Shown here: piece after piece, positions 1 to 8,722 of the stretch
Numbering within the stretch: the stretch's first letter is position 1
How the letters are laid out: every line of letters begins with the position of its first letter
From: Candidatus Defluviilinea gracilis
GTDB lineage: Bacteria; Chloroflexota; Anaerolineae; Anaerolineales; Villigracilaceae
Assembly (NCBI GenBank): GCA_016716235.1
Contig: JADJWS010000001.1
Coordinates: forward strand, 372,001 to 436,000
Length of the DNA stretch: 64,000 bases
Direction: 5' to 3'
Translations under genes and position numbers: made by a program
Notes under the pieces: generated by a model
The model's input: the letters and a program-made list of their open reading frames with translations, nothing else
Database searches by the model: none
What the model was told of the DNA's origin: nothing

Positions 1-404
1 CCAATGTGCTGCCAGTACGTGAAATTTAAAGCCCAATCGAATACGTTATAACAATATGTAGTGGGTCTCGTGAACGGCGCGACATAGGTCCAGAAAGTCG
101 AACCGCCAAACATGACAGTCACATTGCCTTGCGCGTTTCTCGAAGCGGTACAGCGGACGGTTTCATCATCCAATTGCCGGCAATCCAGCCCGTAATCTTC
201 CCCGCCTTGCACATGCGCGGAACCTTTCAAGTGCGCCCCGGAAAACTCGCCGGACACCTTGAAGAGGAATACGGTCCCGTTCATGCCCGCAGTCGCGCTG
301 AGCAGGGTCAAAGCGGAGCCTGCCGAAGGCGCCGCCAAAACATTGCCGGTGACCATTGTCAACATCGAAAGCGCGAGACAAATAACAAACAACTTCTTCT
401 TCAT
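1..404 (-). CDS. Secreted hypothetical protein (C-terminus beyond window)
   Basis: Reading leftwards from an ATG at 404, the frame stays open to the window edge, so the protein is incomplete at its C-terminus. It starts with a typical signal peptide: MKKK, a hydrophobic stretch and a cleavage-like VLA-A at about residues 22-25. A ribosome site GGAG lies 6 nt before the ATG. The visible mature part has two Cys pairs' worth of cysteines (LDCRQ, VRCTA, YCYN) and Gly/Thr-rich beta-type sequence. I do not recognise the family. It is probably an exported, disulfide-stabilised beta protein. It is a separate unit from the SUMF1 lipoprotein gene upstream of it on the same strand. Confidence 0.7.
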   Translation of the reverse strand, partial: MKKKLFVICLALSMLTMVTGNVLAAPSAGSALTLLSATAGMNGTVFLFKVSGEFSGAHLKGSAHVQGGEDYGLDCRQLDDETVRCTASRNAQGNVTVMFGGSTFWTYVAPFTRPTTYCYNVFDWALNFTYWQHI

Positions 405-695
405 AATTAACTCCTTTTGGGTTTATCGCTCAACCTTGTTGAGCGTGATATGCAATCATGACGCTCGACTCAACAATCGAATACATAGAAAGCCACCTCT
501 TTGCCAAGTTGTAAGGCTGGTTCAGAATGGTATGATTTCCCCATGCCGCTCGAAACGAAACCCCGCTTCTACCTCCCCGAATTGGACAGGTTGCGATTTA
601 TCGCGCCAACTTCCCGTCAGTTTACAGGTCGTCGCGCGCGATCAACATCATGTACTCCGATCTTGTATAAGCCCTGACCCAATTCGCAGCAGAGA
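405..695. other. Intergenic: hairpin, promoter and gene remnant
   Basis: This gap holds a small perfect hairpin at 428-444 (7-bp arms GCTCAAC/GTTGAGC, 3-nt loop), a sigma-70-like promoter on the plus strand (TTGTAA 509-514, 16-nt spacer, TATGAT 531-536), and the remnant gene at 543-677 described separately. No other gene is visible. Confidence 0.5.
543..677 (+). pseudogene. N-terminal remnant of an acyltransferase-3-like gene
   Basis: The ATG at 543 opens a 44-codon frame whose first ~20 residues include FYLPELDRLRFIA. This resembles the opening motif (LPELDGLRFIA) of acyltransferase-3 family membrane O-acyltransferases. After the motif the sequence turns into unrelated Arg/Ser-rich residues and stops, with none of the expected 10 membrane segments. 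A promoter (TTGTAA, N16, TATGAT) ends only 6 nt before the ATG. I infer that a gene head and its promoter were left behind after a deletion; the downstream part was replaced by the end of the convergent SUMF1 gene. The family call rests on one short motif. Confidence 0.4.
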
Positions 696-2303
696 TCACG
701 GGGGACATTGCGTTGACGAGCGAACACAAGCGCAAAGTTTCTCACACCAAAGAAAATTTCCACAATTATCTGTTGGCGGCGCGCAAACGGTGGGAACATC
801 AGGAATATCTCCCCCACCACCCGGCTTCCTCGTCGGAATGATGCAATTCGGGATGCCCACATTCTGCACCACCGACACAACTCCCTGCGCGGGGTATGGC
901 ACGCAGACATTTTGACCGGGGAGATAATACGTACCTACCGGGCATTGCGGAAGCGGAACACTGCCATCCTGCCCCGGTTGAGCCGAGCAACATTGACTGT
1001 TCGGGTCATAGTTATAACCCGGCAAACACTGTCCTGGCCAGCCTTGTGAAACGCATTGATTTCCCTGTTGCTGGAACCCTAGCGGGCACGCCGGACTGCC
1101 CGGCAAAGATTGCTGGCAATCGGCTTTAATCGAAATGGTCGTCGGCGAAAGACAACTGTATTGACCGGGATTGCCGGTGGGCGAACAAGTCCCCGCATCC
1201 ACCGCCGCTCCCGGGGGACCGGTAAAACTCACATTCGCCGAGCCAGCCTGATTCACACAGATCGGCACAACTTGAATCGCTACCGTGGGGCAGGTCTCTG
1301 AAGGCGCGCCTCCGCCGCCAGGCGAGCCGGGCGCGGCGTCCTGTCCGTACACCAACGCGGCGGCGCACATCGGCGCAAAATACATCGGGTCTTCCACCAC
1401 ACAGCGGAAGCCGAGATCGTTGCGTTGCTCCACCGGGGCAAGCGAGAGGCGCCGCGCCGATTCGGATTCGTACGCGGGGGAGTTGAATCCGCTGGAGCGC
1501 ACAGACCGACGGAGGGCAAGATCGGGACCCAGCGGGTCGTCCAGCGGCGAATTGTTGTAATAGTTGGCATCGTACCAATCCGCCACCCATTCATACACAT
1601 TACCCGCCATATCGAAGGCTTCGTAATAACTCTGCCCCGCAGGGTGATCGATCACTTTCGATGTTTCGTATTCACACGTGCCATAGTTCACCAGATCGCA
1701 CTGCGGCGTCGCGTCGCCCCACGGATAAATGTTCCCATCCGGTCCGCGCGCGGCTTTTTCCCATTCGGCTTCGGTCGGCAAACGCCCATTCACGAACGAA
1801 CAATACTCCGAGGCTTGCTGATAATTCACGCCCGTCACCGGATGATTCGCCCGCACCGGGTCGCCATAGCCGCCGTTCTTATCGACATTTGGCGGCGAGC
1901 ATTTGCCCAACAAAACACACAGCGCATATTGCGAATTCGTGACCTTCGAACGATATAACCAAAAATCGCTGACATTGACTTCATGCTCAGGGTTATCGTC
2001 CCCGCCATGCCCCATGGTGAACGGACCGCCCGGCACCGCCACGAGCGTGCTCCCATCCACATACAGGAATTTCGATCCCACTTCCATCGGAGGACCGGAA
2101 AGGTCGACCGGCGCCTGCGTGATCGTCTGCGGCTGTGTCGGCTGGATCGGGACTTCCGTCAAGACAGGCGGTTCAGTCCCGACGGGAGGCTGGATCGCGC
2201 TCCCCGGCTCGCTCGTCGCCTGAGGCATCGCCCCCAAATTGCATGCGGACATGAGGAACGCGCCGATAAAAAATATCGAGACGATACTATTCAACTTCTT
2301 CAT
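696..2303 (-). CDS. SUMF1/FGE-fold lipoprotein with Cys-rich tail
   Basis: The predicted 535-aa product starts at ATG 2303 (AAGGA upstream) with a lipoprotein signal ending LMSAC, so it is probably anchored outside the membrane. A Pro/Thr linker follows, then a formylglycine-generating-enzyme (SUMF1) fold at about 80-315, with GGPFTMG, LPTEAEWEKAARG, PWGD, DMAGNVYEWVADW and a terminal LGFRCV. The paired active-site Cys of true FGE (the CYRYRCAAR region) are absent; the corresponding stretch reads FNSPAYESESARR. It is therefore probably a binding or structural member rather than a sulfatase-maturing enzyme. The last ~200 residues are rich in Cys, Pro and Gly (for example CNQ, CCSAQ, CEKLCAC) and match no domain I know. 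The longer frame from 2354 is less likely because it would put 17 residues before the signal peptide. Confidence 0.85.
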   Translation of the reverse strand: MKKLNSIVSIFFIGAFLMSACNLGAMPQATSEPGSAIQPPVGTEPPVLTEVPIQPTQPQTITQAPVDLSGPPMEVGSKFLYVDGSTLVAVPGGPFTMGHGGDDNPEHEVNVSDFWLYRSKVTNSQYALCVLLGKCSPPNVDKNGGYGDPVRANHPVTGVNYQQASEYCSFVNGRLPTEAEWEKAARGPDGNIYPWGDATPQCDLVNYGTCEYETSKVIDHPAGQSYYEAFDMAGNVYEWVADWYDANYYNNSPLDDPLGPDLALRRSVRSSGFNSPAYESESARRLSLAPVEQRNDLGFRCVVEDPMYFAPMCAAALVYGQDAAPGSPGGGGAPSETCPTVAIQVVPICVNQAGSANVSFTGPPGAAVDAGTCSPTGNPGQYSCLSPTTISIKADCQQSLPGSPACPLGFQQQGNQCVSQGWPGQCLPGYNYDPNSQCCSAQPGQDGSVPLPQCPVGTYYLPGQNVCVPYPAQGVVSVVQNVGIPNCIIPTRKPGGGGDIPDVPTVCAPPTDNCGNFLWCEKLCACVRSSTQCPP

Positions 2304-2437
2304 GGAGAAAATTCCTTGCGAGAGTCTGAAGTTCACAATGATGTAATTATACAAGCCGCCCTGAAACCTGAACCCTTACAAATGGGTGATGAAGTTTTCG
2401 CCACATTCGATCAGCGCGCAACCCTGAGGGCGACAAC

Positions 2438-3076
2438 TCACCGCCGGTACAACGCCATCTCCCACACGAACAACCTGCGCGTGGATATTCTTTTCAACCC
2501 CTCTTTATTCAGCAACGCCTCCATCTCCGCTACGGGATGCACAAATACGCGAAATGGGTCTCTGCGAATCCGCTGAATCAAATTTGCCGCTTTCACCACC
2601 ACTTTCGACAACCACGTCTCGCGCGGATAGGTGAGAGCGATTGCTTGACGACTCTTCGACGAAGCCGCTTTCAACAACTCACGAAAGTTCGGGTAACAAC
2701 ACACCACACGATCCAGCGTGACCACATCCACCTGCGGAAGTTCATCCGCCACATCCGTAAAATCGGCATGGATGAATTTCACCTGCGCCTCATGCCCCAG
2801 CCGCTTTGCCTCCTCCGTCGCCACCATGAGATACGCCGACGACGCGTCCACATGCGTTGCCTCTCGCGCCACATCGTTGAGCAACTCGTGGTGAATCGCC
2901 CCGATCCCCCCGCCGATATCCAACAGCGCGGCATCCTTCAACCCCAATGAACGCACCGCTTCGAGGATTAATCGGGTTTGTTTGGCGGGACCACGGCGGC
3001 GATAATCTCTGAGATTCGCTTTGGCTGACGCCTCAGTGAAGGTGTTGTTTTCAATTTCACAGCAATTACAGGGCAT
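2438..3076 (-). CDS. SAM-dependent methyltransferase
   Basis: A class I methyltransferase of about 212 aa. The AdoMet-binding loop LLDIGGGIGAIHHEL is followed by the acidic strand end THVDAS and the motif FIHADFTDV, then VDVVTLDRVVCCYPN in the place of motif IV. The N-terminus carries a CNCC cluster (MPCNCCEIE) also seen in relatives, which favours ATG 3076, preceded by GGAGG. A TTG at 3097 would overlap the stop of the upstream sulfatase. The substrate cannot be told from sequence; some distant similarity to Mg-protoporphyrin-type O-methyltransferases is family knowledge, not a function call. It follows the sulfatase gene with an 17-nt gap and is probably co-transcribed. Confidence 0.75.
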   Translation of the reverse strand: MPCNCCEIENNTFTEASAKANLRDYRRRGPAKQTRLILEAVRSLGLKDAALLDIGGGIGAIHHELLNDVAREATHVDASSAYLMVATEEAKRLGHEAQVKFIHADFTDVADELPQVDVVTLDRVVCCYPNFRELLKAASSKSRQAIALTYPRETWLSKVVVKAANLIQRIRRDPFRVFVHPVAEMEALLNKEGLKRISTRRLFVWEMALYRR

Positions 3077-3093
3077 AAGACCTCCGCTCAAGA

Positions 3094-4713
3094 TCAAGGA
3101 GAATGAAACTCGATCAGCCGTAAACTTCCATCAAAAAACCATCGTCCACCCGCCGCATCAAAAGCGGGCGAAAATAACGACGGCGCATAAGGATATACTC
3201 TGAATTTGTCTGGCACATCCATTAGGTCCAACAATGTCGGCATAATGTTGCTGTGACTCGCCAGAAAATTCTCGTCAGAGGATGCGGGCAGGTTGCGCCC
3301 CAGCATGAGGAGCGGGATAGTCGCCTCCATTGGCGTGTCATTGCAATGCAACCAACTTACGCCGTTTTCGAATAGCGTCTGCCCGTGATCGGATGTATAC
3401 AGGATCGTCGTATCCGTAAGGATTTGAGGATCTGCCAACAGCCGCTCAAAGAACGCGTTCACATTGTACATCACGCCGTTATCATACGGGTTGGTCACCA
3501 ACTCGGGTTGGCTGGTGTACTCGCCGGGGACTGGACCCCAGAGTTCGAAACCCGCAGGGTACGAGTTTTCATATAAAAAATGGACGCCGCGTTTGTTCAA
3601 CACAATAAAATTCCCTGTATCGTTCATCGTTCGCTCCACGATCCAGTCTGCCGCGCGAAAATCACTTTGAATATCATCGCCCAGGTCTTTCGCTTTGATC
3701 CATACATCGATATATTCAAGATCGTCCGGGGTCAGCCCATTCCAAAAGGTGTTCGTTTGGGCATCCATGTAAACCGTTTCATATCCCATTGCCTTCGCGT
3801 ATTGGAATACAGTGGGATGCGTTTCCACCATCCCAAATTCATCCACTCCAGGACGAACCCCGGTCAAGATCAAGGCATTGGAAGGGTAACTGCACGTCGC
3901 GCCTGCCACAGCCAGTCCCCAATTCCGAATTGAATCGCTGTGGCGAAGCAATTCATCCAGAACGGGCGTTGTCGCGCGGGCGTATCCATTAACGCTGAGG
4001 TGGTCGCCGCGGATGCTTTCATCGATCACCAAAACAATGTTGTTTTGCGGCGCAACGGATTGTTGAAAGCCGACATCTGCCCGCGCAGACGGTCGGAGCT
4101 CATTAAAAATAAAACGCGGTATCGTCTGGTAAAACGAGGAGACGGATGTTCCTAAACTGAGCGACTTGCCTGTCAATGTATATGAAAAACAAAGCGCCGC
4201 CAGAAATAGAAATAAGCTCCAAGCTCTACGCCCGTTGTGGGTTGTCCTCTCTTTTTCCCAAAAAACAAATAATACAATAACAAATCCTGCAACAGGGAAA
4301 ATGAACCGCCAGTCAAAATACAATGCCCCTGCCCCCGTCCATGTGCTATAGGGTGTCGAGAAAGCGATATGTAAGTCTACATCTGACATGAACCGTTTTA
4401 CAGCCTTCCAGAATCCATATTCGACGAGAGACGAAACAGTAAGTAAAATTACTGGAATAATCTGAATGTTGCGGGGAAGTTTTAACGATACCCAAGTGAA
4501 CCAAAAGAAGATCCCAAGCGATGCGATACCAGACAAAACCGCGACCAACTTCTCGTCGAACGGACGCAAGGTCATGGTAAGTTGAAAAAAGCGGAACTGC
4601 TGAAAGTCAAACAGGGTTTCTTCGAAACTATATAAGAACGTCACAAACAAAAGCGCGCCCGTGAACGCTCGGTTGGAAAACACCCTCTTGAAACGCGAAA
4701 AATTTCCCGCCAT
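3094..4713 (-). CDS. Membrane phosphoethanolamine transferase-like sulfatase-fold protein
   Basis: The 539-aa protein has about five N-terminal membrane helices (to ~residue 180) and a periplasmic/extracellular alkaline-phosphatase/sulfatase domain. Key residues of the EptA type can be seen: acidic metal ligands in VIDESIRGDH (D231, E232), a Thr nucleophile in GATCSYPS (T273), the ligand pair in TSDHG (D442, H443), and H456 in WLHCND, spaced as in EptA. This predicts transfer of a phosphoethanolamine or related head group to a glycan or lipid outside the membrane. No CxPxR sulfatase maturation motif is present, so it is not a formylglycine sulfatase. It starts 4 nt after the acetoacetyl-CoA synthetase gene, suggesting one operon. 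The acceptor is unknown. Confidence 0.75.
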   Translation of the reverse strand: MAGNFSRFKRVFSNRAFTGALLFVTFLYSFEETLFDFQQFRFFQLTMTLRPFDEKLVAVLSGIASLGIFFWFTWVSLKLPRNIQIIPVILLTVSSLVEYGFWKAVKRFMSDVDLHIAFSTPYSTWTGAGALYFDWRFIFPVAGFVIVLFVFWEKERTTHNGRRAWSLFLFLAALCFSYTLTGKSLSLGTSVSSFYQTIPRFIFNELRPSARADVGFQQSVAPQNNIVLVIDESIRGDHLSVNGYARATTPVLDELLRHSDSIRNWGLAVAGATCSYPSNALILTGVRPGVDEFGMVETHPTVFQYAKAMGYETVYMDAQTNTFWNGLTPDDLEYIDVWIKAKDLGDDIQSDFRAADWIVERTMNDTGNFIVLNKRGVHFLYENSYPAGFELWGPVPGEYTSQPELVTNPYDNGVMYNVNAFFERLLADPQILTDTTILYTSDHGQTLFENGVSWLHCNDTPMEATIPLLMLGRNLPASSDENFLASHSNIMPTLLDLMDVPDKFRVYPYAPSLFSPAFDAAGGRWFFDGSLRLIEFHSP

Positions 4714-4717
4714 AGTA

Positions 4718-6670
4718 TTACAACTGTTCCGTTATCTTCTCGTAAAACTCCAACGACCCCGGATTGATCAACGCATCCCGATTGCTCACCGCCCGCCCGT
4801 TCAAAATATTCGTCACCGCGCTTTCAACTTTCTTCATGTTCAACGTGTACGGAATCTCCGGTGTTTCGAGAATCACCGCAGGGACGTGCCTCGGTGAGGC
4901 ATTCTCTCGCAACGTCCTTTTGATTTTGTCTTTCAACTCATCCGTGAGCAAAAATCCCGCCGCGAGTTTGACGAACAGGATCACGCGCTGGTCGTCCTGA
5001 TAGTTCTGTCCCACCGCGAGGCTGTCTGCAATTTCGGGCAGGTTCTCCATCTGCGCATAAATCTCCGCTGTGCCGATGCGCACGCCTGAAGGTTTCAACA
5101 CCGCATCCGAGCGCCCGTAGAACGTCACGCCGCCGGTGTCTTTGTGGATCAACACATAATCACCGTGACGCCACACACCGGGATACACATCGAAGTACGC
5201 CTTGTGATATTTCGAGCCGTCAGGGTCATTCCAAAAATACAACGGCATCGAAGGCGCAGGCGCTTCACAGACCAACTCGCCCTGCTCATCGAAAATCGGC
5301 TGTCCCTTTTCATTATAGGACTTTATCTTCATCCCCAACGCCGCGCTCTGCAACTCCCCCGCATACACAGGGACAATGGGACTCCCCGCCGCGAAACAGC
5401 CGTTGATGTCCGTGCCGCCCGCGATGGAATTGAAGTGCAAGTCTGCTTTGATCTCTTTGTACACGTATTCAAACCCATCCGCGGAGAGCGGCGAACCCGT
5501 CTGCGAGATTTCGCGCAGGGACGATAGATCAAAACTCGCGCGCGGAGAGATGCCTTCTTTTTTCAAGAAGTGGATATAACTGGCGCTGCACCCGAAGATG
5601 GAAATTTTCTCATCTTGAATCAACTTCCACATCGCGCCCGCGTCGGGGAAGTTCGGGTTGCCGTCATAAAGAACAATCGTCGCGCCGACCGCCAGCGAAC
5701 TGACCAGCCAATTCCACATCATCCAACTACACGATGTGATGTAGAAAATCTTGTCGCTTCGTTTGAGGTCGGTATGCAAGATCAATTCCTTGAGGTGATT
5801 GATCAGCACTCCGCCCGCCGACTGCACAAGGCACTTCGGCTTGCCCGTCGTCCCCGACGAGAACATGATGTAGTGCGGATGATCGAACGGCAACTGCTCA
5901 AACTGGATTTCAAGATTTTTCTCTTTCGCAAGAAAATCTTCATAATGAACCGAATTGGGGATTTGAGAAATATCAGGCTTCTCGCGCGTGTACGAAACGA
6001 CGATCACTTTTTTCAACGATGAGATTCCCCGCGCCACCTCCGCCGCGTGAGCCAGCGTATCGAACGCCTTGCCTTTGTAGAAATATCCATCCGCGGTGAT
6101 CATCACCTTTGGCGCGACTTGTCCCAGCCGTTCAACCGCCGCGCCGGGACCGATGTCGGTGGCGCACGAAGCCCACGTGGCGCCGAGGCTTGCCGCCGCC
6201 AACATGCAAACGACCGTCTCGATCAGATTCGGCATGTATCCCACCACCCGATCACCCACATCAACGCCCGACTCTTTCAACGAATGCGCCAGCCGCGCCA
6301 CCGAGTCATATAACTCGGCATACGTCATCCGCTTCGAGGTTTGCGTCTCGCCGATGAAAACGAATGCCGCATGATCGTCACGATAGCGCAGAAGGTTTTC
6401 GGCGAAGTTCAACTTCGCGCCGGGGAACCACTTTGCGCCCGGGAAGACGGATAAATCCGTCACTACGGAGTCGAATCGCTTTGAGGCTTTGATCTCGGCT
6501 AAGTCCCATACTTCCGCCCAAAAGTCAGCGAGATTTTCCACCGACCACTGATATAAATCCGAATACGAAGCGAGATTCAACCTCCGCCGCGCATTGACCG
6601 CGTCCATGAAGCGCGTGATGTTCGTGTCTCGTTTACGTTGTTCGGTGGGAATCCATAATGGAGTTCGCAT
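4718..6670 (-). CDS. aacS: Acetoacetyl-CoA synthetase
   Basis: An ANL-superfamily adenylating enzyme of 650 aa, the usual length for acetoacetyl-CoA synthetase. It has the P-loop FSSGTTGKPKCLVQ, the A5-type TDINGCFAAG, and the hinge GRSDAVLKPSGVRIGTAEIY with a lysine-bearing C-terminal domain. It should activate acetoacetate (or a similar short 3-oxo acid) to its CoA ester at the cost of ATP to AMP, in the cytoplasm. Two ATGs are possible, 6676 and 6670; the second sits 8 nt after GGAGG and is preferred. The next two genes (sulfatase-fold transferase and methyltransferase) follow closely on the same strand, although no metabolic link is evident. Confidence 0.88.
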   Translation of the reverse strand: MRTPLWIPTEQRKRDTNITRFMDAVNARRRLNLASYSDLYQWSVENLADFWAEVWDLAEIKASKRFDSVVTDLSVFPGAKWFPGAKLNFAENLLRYRDDHAAFVFIGETQTSKRMTYAELYDSVARLAHSLKESGVDVGDRVVGYMPNLIETVVCMLAAASLGATWASCATDIGPGAAVERLGQVAPKVMITADGYFYKGKAFDTLAHAAEVARGISSLKKVIVVSYTREKPDISQIPNSVHYEDFLAKEKNLEIQFEQLPFDHPHYIMFSSGTTGKPKCLVQSAGGVLINHLKELILHTDLKRSDKIFYITSCSWMMWNWLVSSLAVGATIVLYDGNPNFPDAGAMWKLIQDEKISIFGCSASYIHFLKKEGISPRASFDLSSLREISQTGSPLSADGFEYVYKEIKADLHFNSIAGGTDINGCFAAGSPIVPVYAGELQSAALGMKIKSYNEKGQPIFDEQGELVCEAPAPSMPLYFWNDPDGSKYHKAYFDVYPGVWRHGDYVLIHKDTGGVTFYGRSDAVLKPSGVRIGTAEIYAQMENLPEIADSLAVGQNYQDDQRVILFVKLAAGFLLTDELKDKIKRTLRENASPRHVPAVILETPEIPYTLNMKKVESAVTNILNGRAVSNRDALINPGSLEFYEKITEQL

Positions 6671-6697
6671 GTTCATCTCCTCCCCGTCATTATATGA

Positions 6698-7567
6698 CTA
6701 TTTTTGCAGACAGCCGATGAGTTGATTGACAGCGCCCTGCGGTTCGGATTTCGTCAACGCCAGCACGGGGACTTCCGCAACTGAATACACTTCGCGCATA
6801 TCACCCGCCACCCATTGTCGTGGCAGGATTCCAACGGCATTTGATTCACTATTCAGCACATCAGACATCTGTTGCGGATTGACTGCCACAAACGCGGACG
6901 ACGAAACGCTTCTTCCCTCCATTACAAGTTGGTCGAACACCTTCTGCACATCCGCCTCTGACGCATACACCCACACCTGCGCGGATGGGTCGCCAAGTCC
7001 CATGAACAACGCGCGCGCCTCGTCGAGAGTCAAATTTTGGAGCGGGCTTTGACGATCTGTCACGATCAATATTTCCTCTTCGTCAATCTGATACGCAAAC
7101 GAAGATAAAAATTCTGGCTCACCAATTTGCAACGCGATGTCGGCGGAGTTGGGATCGTCCACGCGGACGAGGGTGGCAACCGAATCCGCGCAGGCATAGA
7201 GATCGCTCAACCACGGCTCGGCGGCGAAGGTCGAATAGACGGAGACAACTTGAGGCGGGGTCTGAGGCGGGTTCGTCGAGCAGGAAAATAAAAGGAAAGA
7301 GAAAAGCGCCGCCCTGAGCTTGTCGAAGGGAAGAAAGAAAAAAAACGTGGGGCGGATTGCGCGAAGCGATCTGCCCGTTCGGTCTGCAGGATACTTGTTC
7401 TTTTCACAATTAGTCGAACAATAAATCGAACCACTGAGACACGGAAGCGCTGAGAAAAACCAATTAAAAAAACTCCGTGACTCAGTGTCTCCGTGGTTCA
7501 AAACAGAGCGCAACGATTGCTCGGTTAAGTTCTTAATATGCAACCATCCCGCGCCGCGATTCACCAC
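6698..7567 (-). CDS. Substrate-binding-like lipoprotein, start uncertain
   Basis: The mature part begins at Cys codon 7282 after a lipobox-like LLFSC. About 195 residues follow with the look of a PstS-type phosphate/anion-binding protein (paired DIALQIG, YQIDEEEILIVTD, VNPQQMSDVLNSESNAVGILPRQWV). The open frame extends upstream to GTG 7567, overlapping the M20 peptidase stop, but the extra N-terminus is translated repeat DNA: a CACGGAG-type repeat near 7430-7505 and a palindromic CCTTCGACAAGCTCAGGG at 7311-7330 that encodes FDKLRA just before the signal core. No normal start codon lies directly before the signal peptide. Either a non-standard start is used, or repeat insertion has damaged the gene head. 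Confidence 0.6.
   Translation of the reverse strand: MVNRGAGWLHIKNLTEQSLRSVLNHGDTESRSFFNWFFSALPCLSGSIYCSTNCEKNKYPADRTGRSLRAIRPTFFFFLPFDKLRAALFSFLLFSCSTNPPQTPPQVVSVYSTFAAEPWLSDLYACADSVATLVRVDDPNSADIALQIGEPEFLSSFAYQIDEEEILIVTDRQSPLQNLTLDEARALFMGLGDPSAQVWVYASEADVQKVFDQLVMEGRSVSSSAFVAVNPQQMSDVLNSESNAVGILPRQWVAGDMREVYSVAEVPVLALTKSEPQGAVNQLIGCLQK
7311..7330. repeat. FDKLRA-type palindromic repeat
   Basis: A 20-nt unit reading CCCTTCGACAAGCTCAGGGC on the minus strand. A variant (CCCTTCGACTTCGCTCAGGA) lies at 27101-27120. Both sit at or near the N-terminal coding part of a gene. Confidence 0.6.
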
Positions 7568-8667
7568 TTCTCGATCAACTCCGCGATCAACTTTGTTTTT
7601 TGTTCAAGGCTGTCTGCAAAAATAAATTCGCGCTCCGAGTGATAGCCCTCGCCCACCGCGCCCATGCCGTCGAGCAAGGGAATGCCGAGCGGCGCGACAA
7701 AATTTCCATCCGACGCGCCGCCTGTGCCGCCCGCCATGAGTTCCATGCCGATTCGCGCCGCGATAGTTTTCGCTTTTTCAAACGTGGATTTCATCCGCTC
7801 ATCGAACGGCATCGGCGGACGATTCAAATCGCCAACGACCTCAATAGATGTTCCATCGAGAACGGGTTTGAGTTTTTGCATTTCCGATTCGAGTCGCTCC
7901 CACTCGCCCGCCTGCATCACGCGCACATCCACTTCGATGCGCGCTTCCTCTGGCACAACATTCGACACCGTGCCTCCGCGCATCACGCCGACATTCACCG
8001 TTGTTTGTTTTTCATAATCGGTCAGTTTTTGAATCGCGATCACTTGATGCGACATCTCTTCGATGGCGTTGCGTCCCGCCTGATGATCGCCGCCCGCATG
8101 CGCCGCGCGTCCGTGAACCGTGACCGAAAATCCGCCCGTGCCTTTGCGCCATGTTTTCAGCGAGCCGTCGAGCAACGCGCCTTCCATCACCAACACCAGC
8201 GCGGACTCTTTCGCCAGCGACTCAATTAATTCGCGCGATGTGTGACTGCCGATCTCTTCATCGGATGTGCATAACAACGTGACCGAACGCTTCAACCCCG
8301 ACCTTTGAGCTGACTCGACTGCGGCAAGCGCGATGGCAATCCCAGCCTTCATATCCAGCGTGCCAGGACCGAAAATTTTCCCGTCCTCTTCGCGGTAGGG
8401 AGTTTTTTGAATCGTGCCGATGGGGAAGACGGTGTCCATGTGGCAGAGAATTAAAATTGAAGGTTGAGGGTCAAAGGTCGAAGGTCGGGCTGGCGAGAAC
8501 CGAGCTAAGACATGATCGCCAGTTTCCTTGTTGGAGATGACTTCAACCTGCCCGCCCAATTTGCGCGCTTCTTCAGCGACAATGACTCCGACGCGGTCAA
8601 CGGCGGATTTATCGTGCGACGGAGATTCGGTTTCGACGAGGGTCTTTAGGAGTTGCGTTAGTTTCAT
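7561..8667 (-). CDS. M20 family metallopeptidase (CPG2-like)
   Basis: A 368-aa zinc exopeptidase of the M20 family, closest in layout to glutamate carboxypeptidase/ArgE-type enzymes. Metal-site motifs appear in order: CHMDTVFP, GPGTLDMKAG, TSDEEIGS with the catalytic Glu, GRAAHAG in the dimerisation domain, and GEGYHSE near the C-terminus. It should hydrolyse an N-acyl or peptide bond next to a C-terminal amino acid in the cytoplasm. Between the first beta strands a short insertion (PARPSTFDPQPS) is encoded by a repeat-like GGTTGAGGGTCAAAGGTCGAAGG tract at about 8461-8487, in frame. The gene stands alone between uppP and the lipoprotein gene, which overlaps its stop. Confidence 0.85.
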   Translation of the reverse strand: MKLTQLLKTLVETESPSHDKSAVDRVGVIVAEEARKLGGQVEVISNKETGDHVLARFSPARPSTFDPQPSILILCHMDTVFPIGTIQKTPYREEDGKIFGPGTLDMKAGIAIALAAVESAQRSGLKRSVTLLCTSDEEIGSHTSRELIESLAKESALVLVMEGALLDGSLKTWRKGTGGFSVTVHGRAAHAGGDHQAGRNAIEEMSHQVIAIQKLTDYEKQTTVNVGVMRGGTVSNVVPEEARIEVDVRVMQAGEWERLESEMQKLKPVLDGTSIEVVGDLNRPPMPFDERMKSTFEKAKTIAARIGMELMAGGTGGASDGNFVAPLGIPLLDGMGAVGEGYHSEREFIFADSLEQKTKLIAELIEKW

Positions 8668-8722
8668 GGTTTCATAGTTCCATAGTCAATAAAGTTATCA
8701 GTGAACAGTGATCAGTTTGGCT
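8668..8722. other. Short intergenic with repeat-like sequence
   Basis: Fifty-five bases between uppP and the peptidase gene, containing tandem-like words (TTTCATAGTTCCATAGTC, CAGTGAACAGTGATCAG). No promoter or terminator is convincing. Confidence 0.3.

Noticed and set aside
259..915. 218-codon plus-strand ORF over the end of the SUMF1 gene
   Set aside because: It is antisense to two better-supported genes, and its residues show no domain.
696..4713. SUMF1 gene near a sulfatase as an FGE-substrate pair
   Set aside because: The SUMF1 protein lacks the active-site Cys and the sulfatase-fold protein lacks CxPxR; it is an EptA-like transferase.
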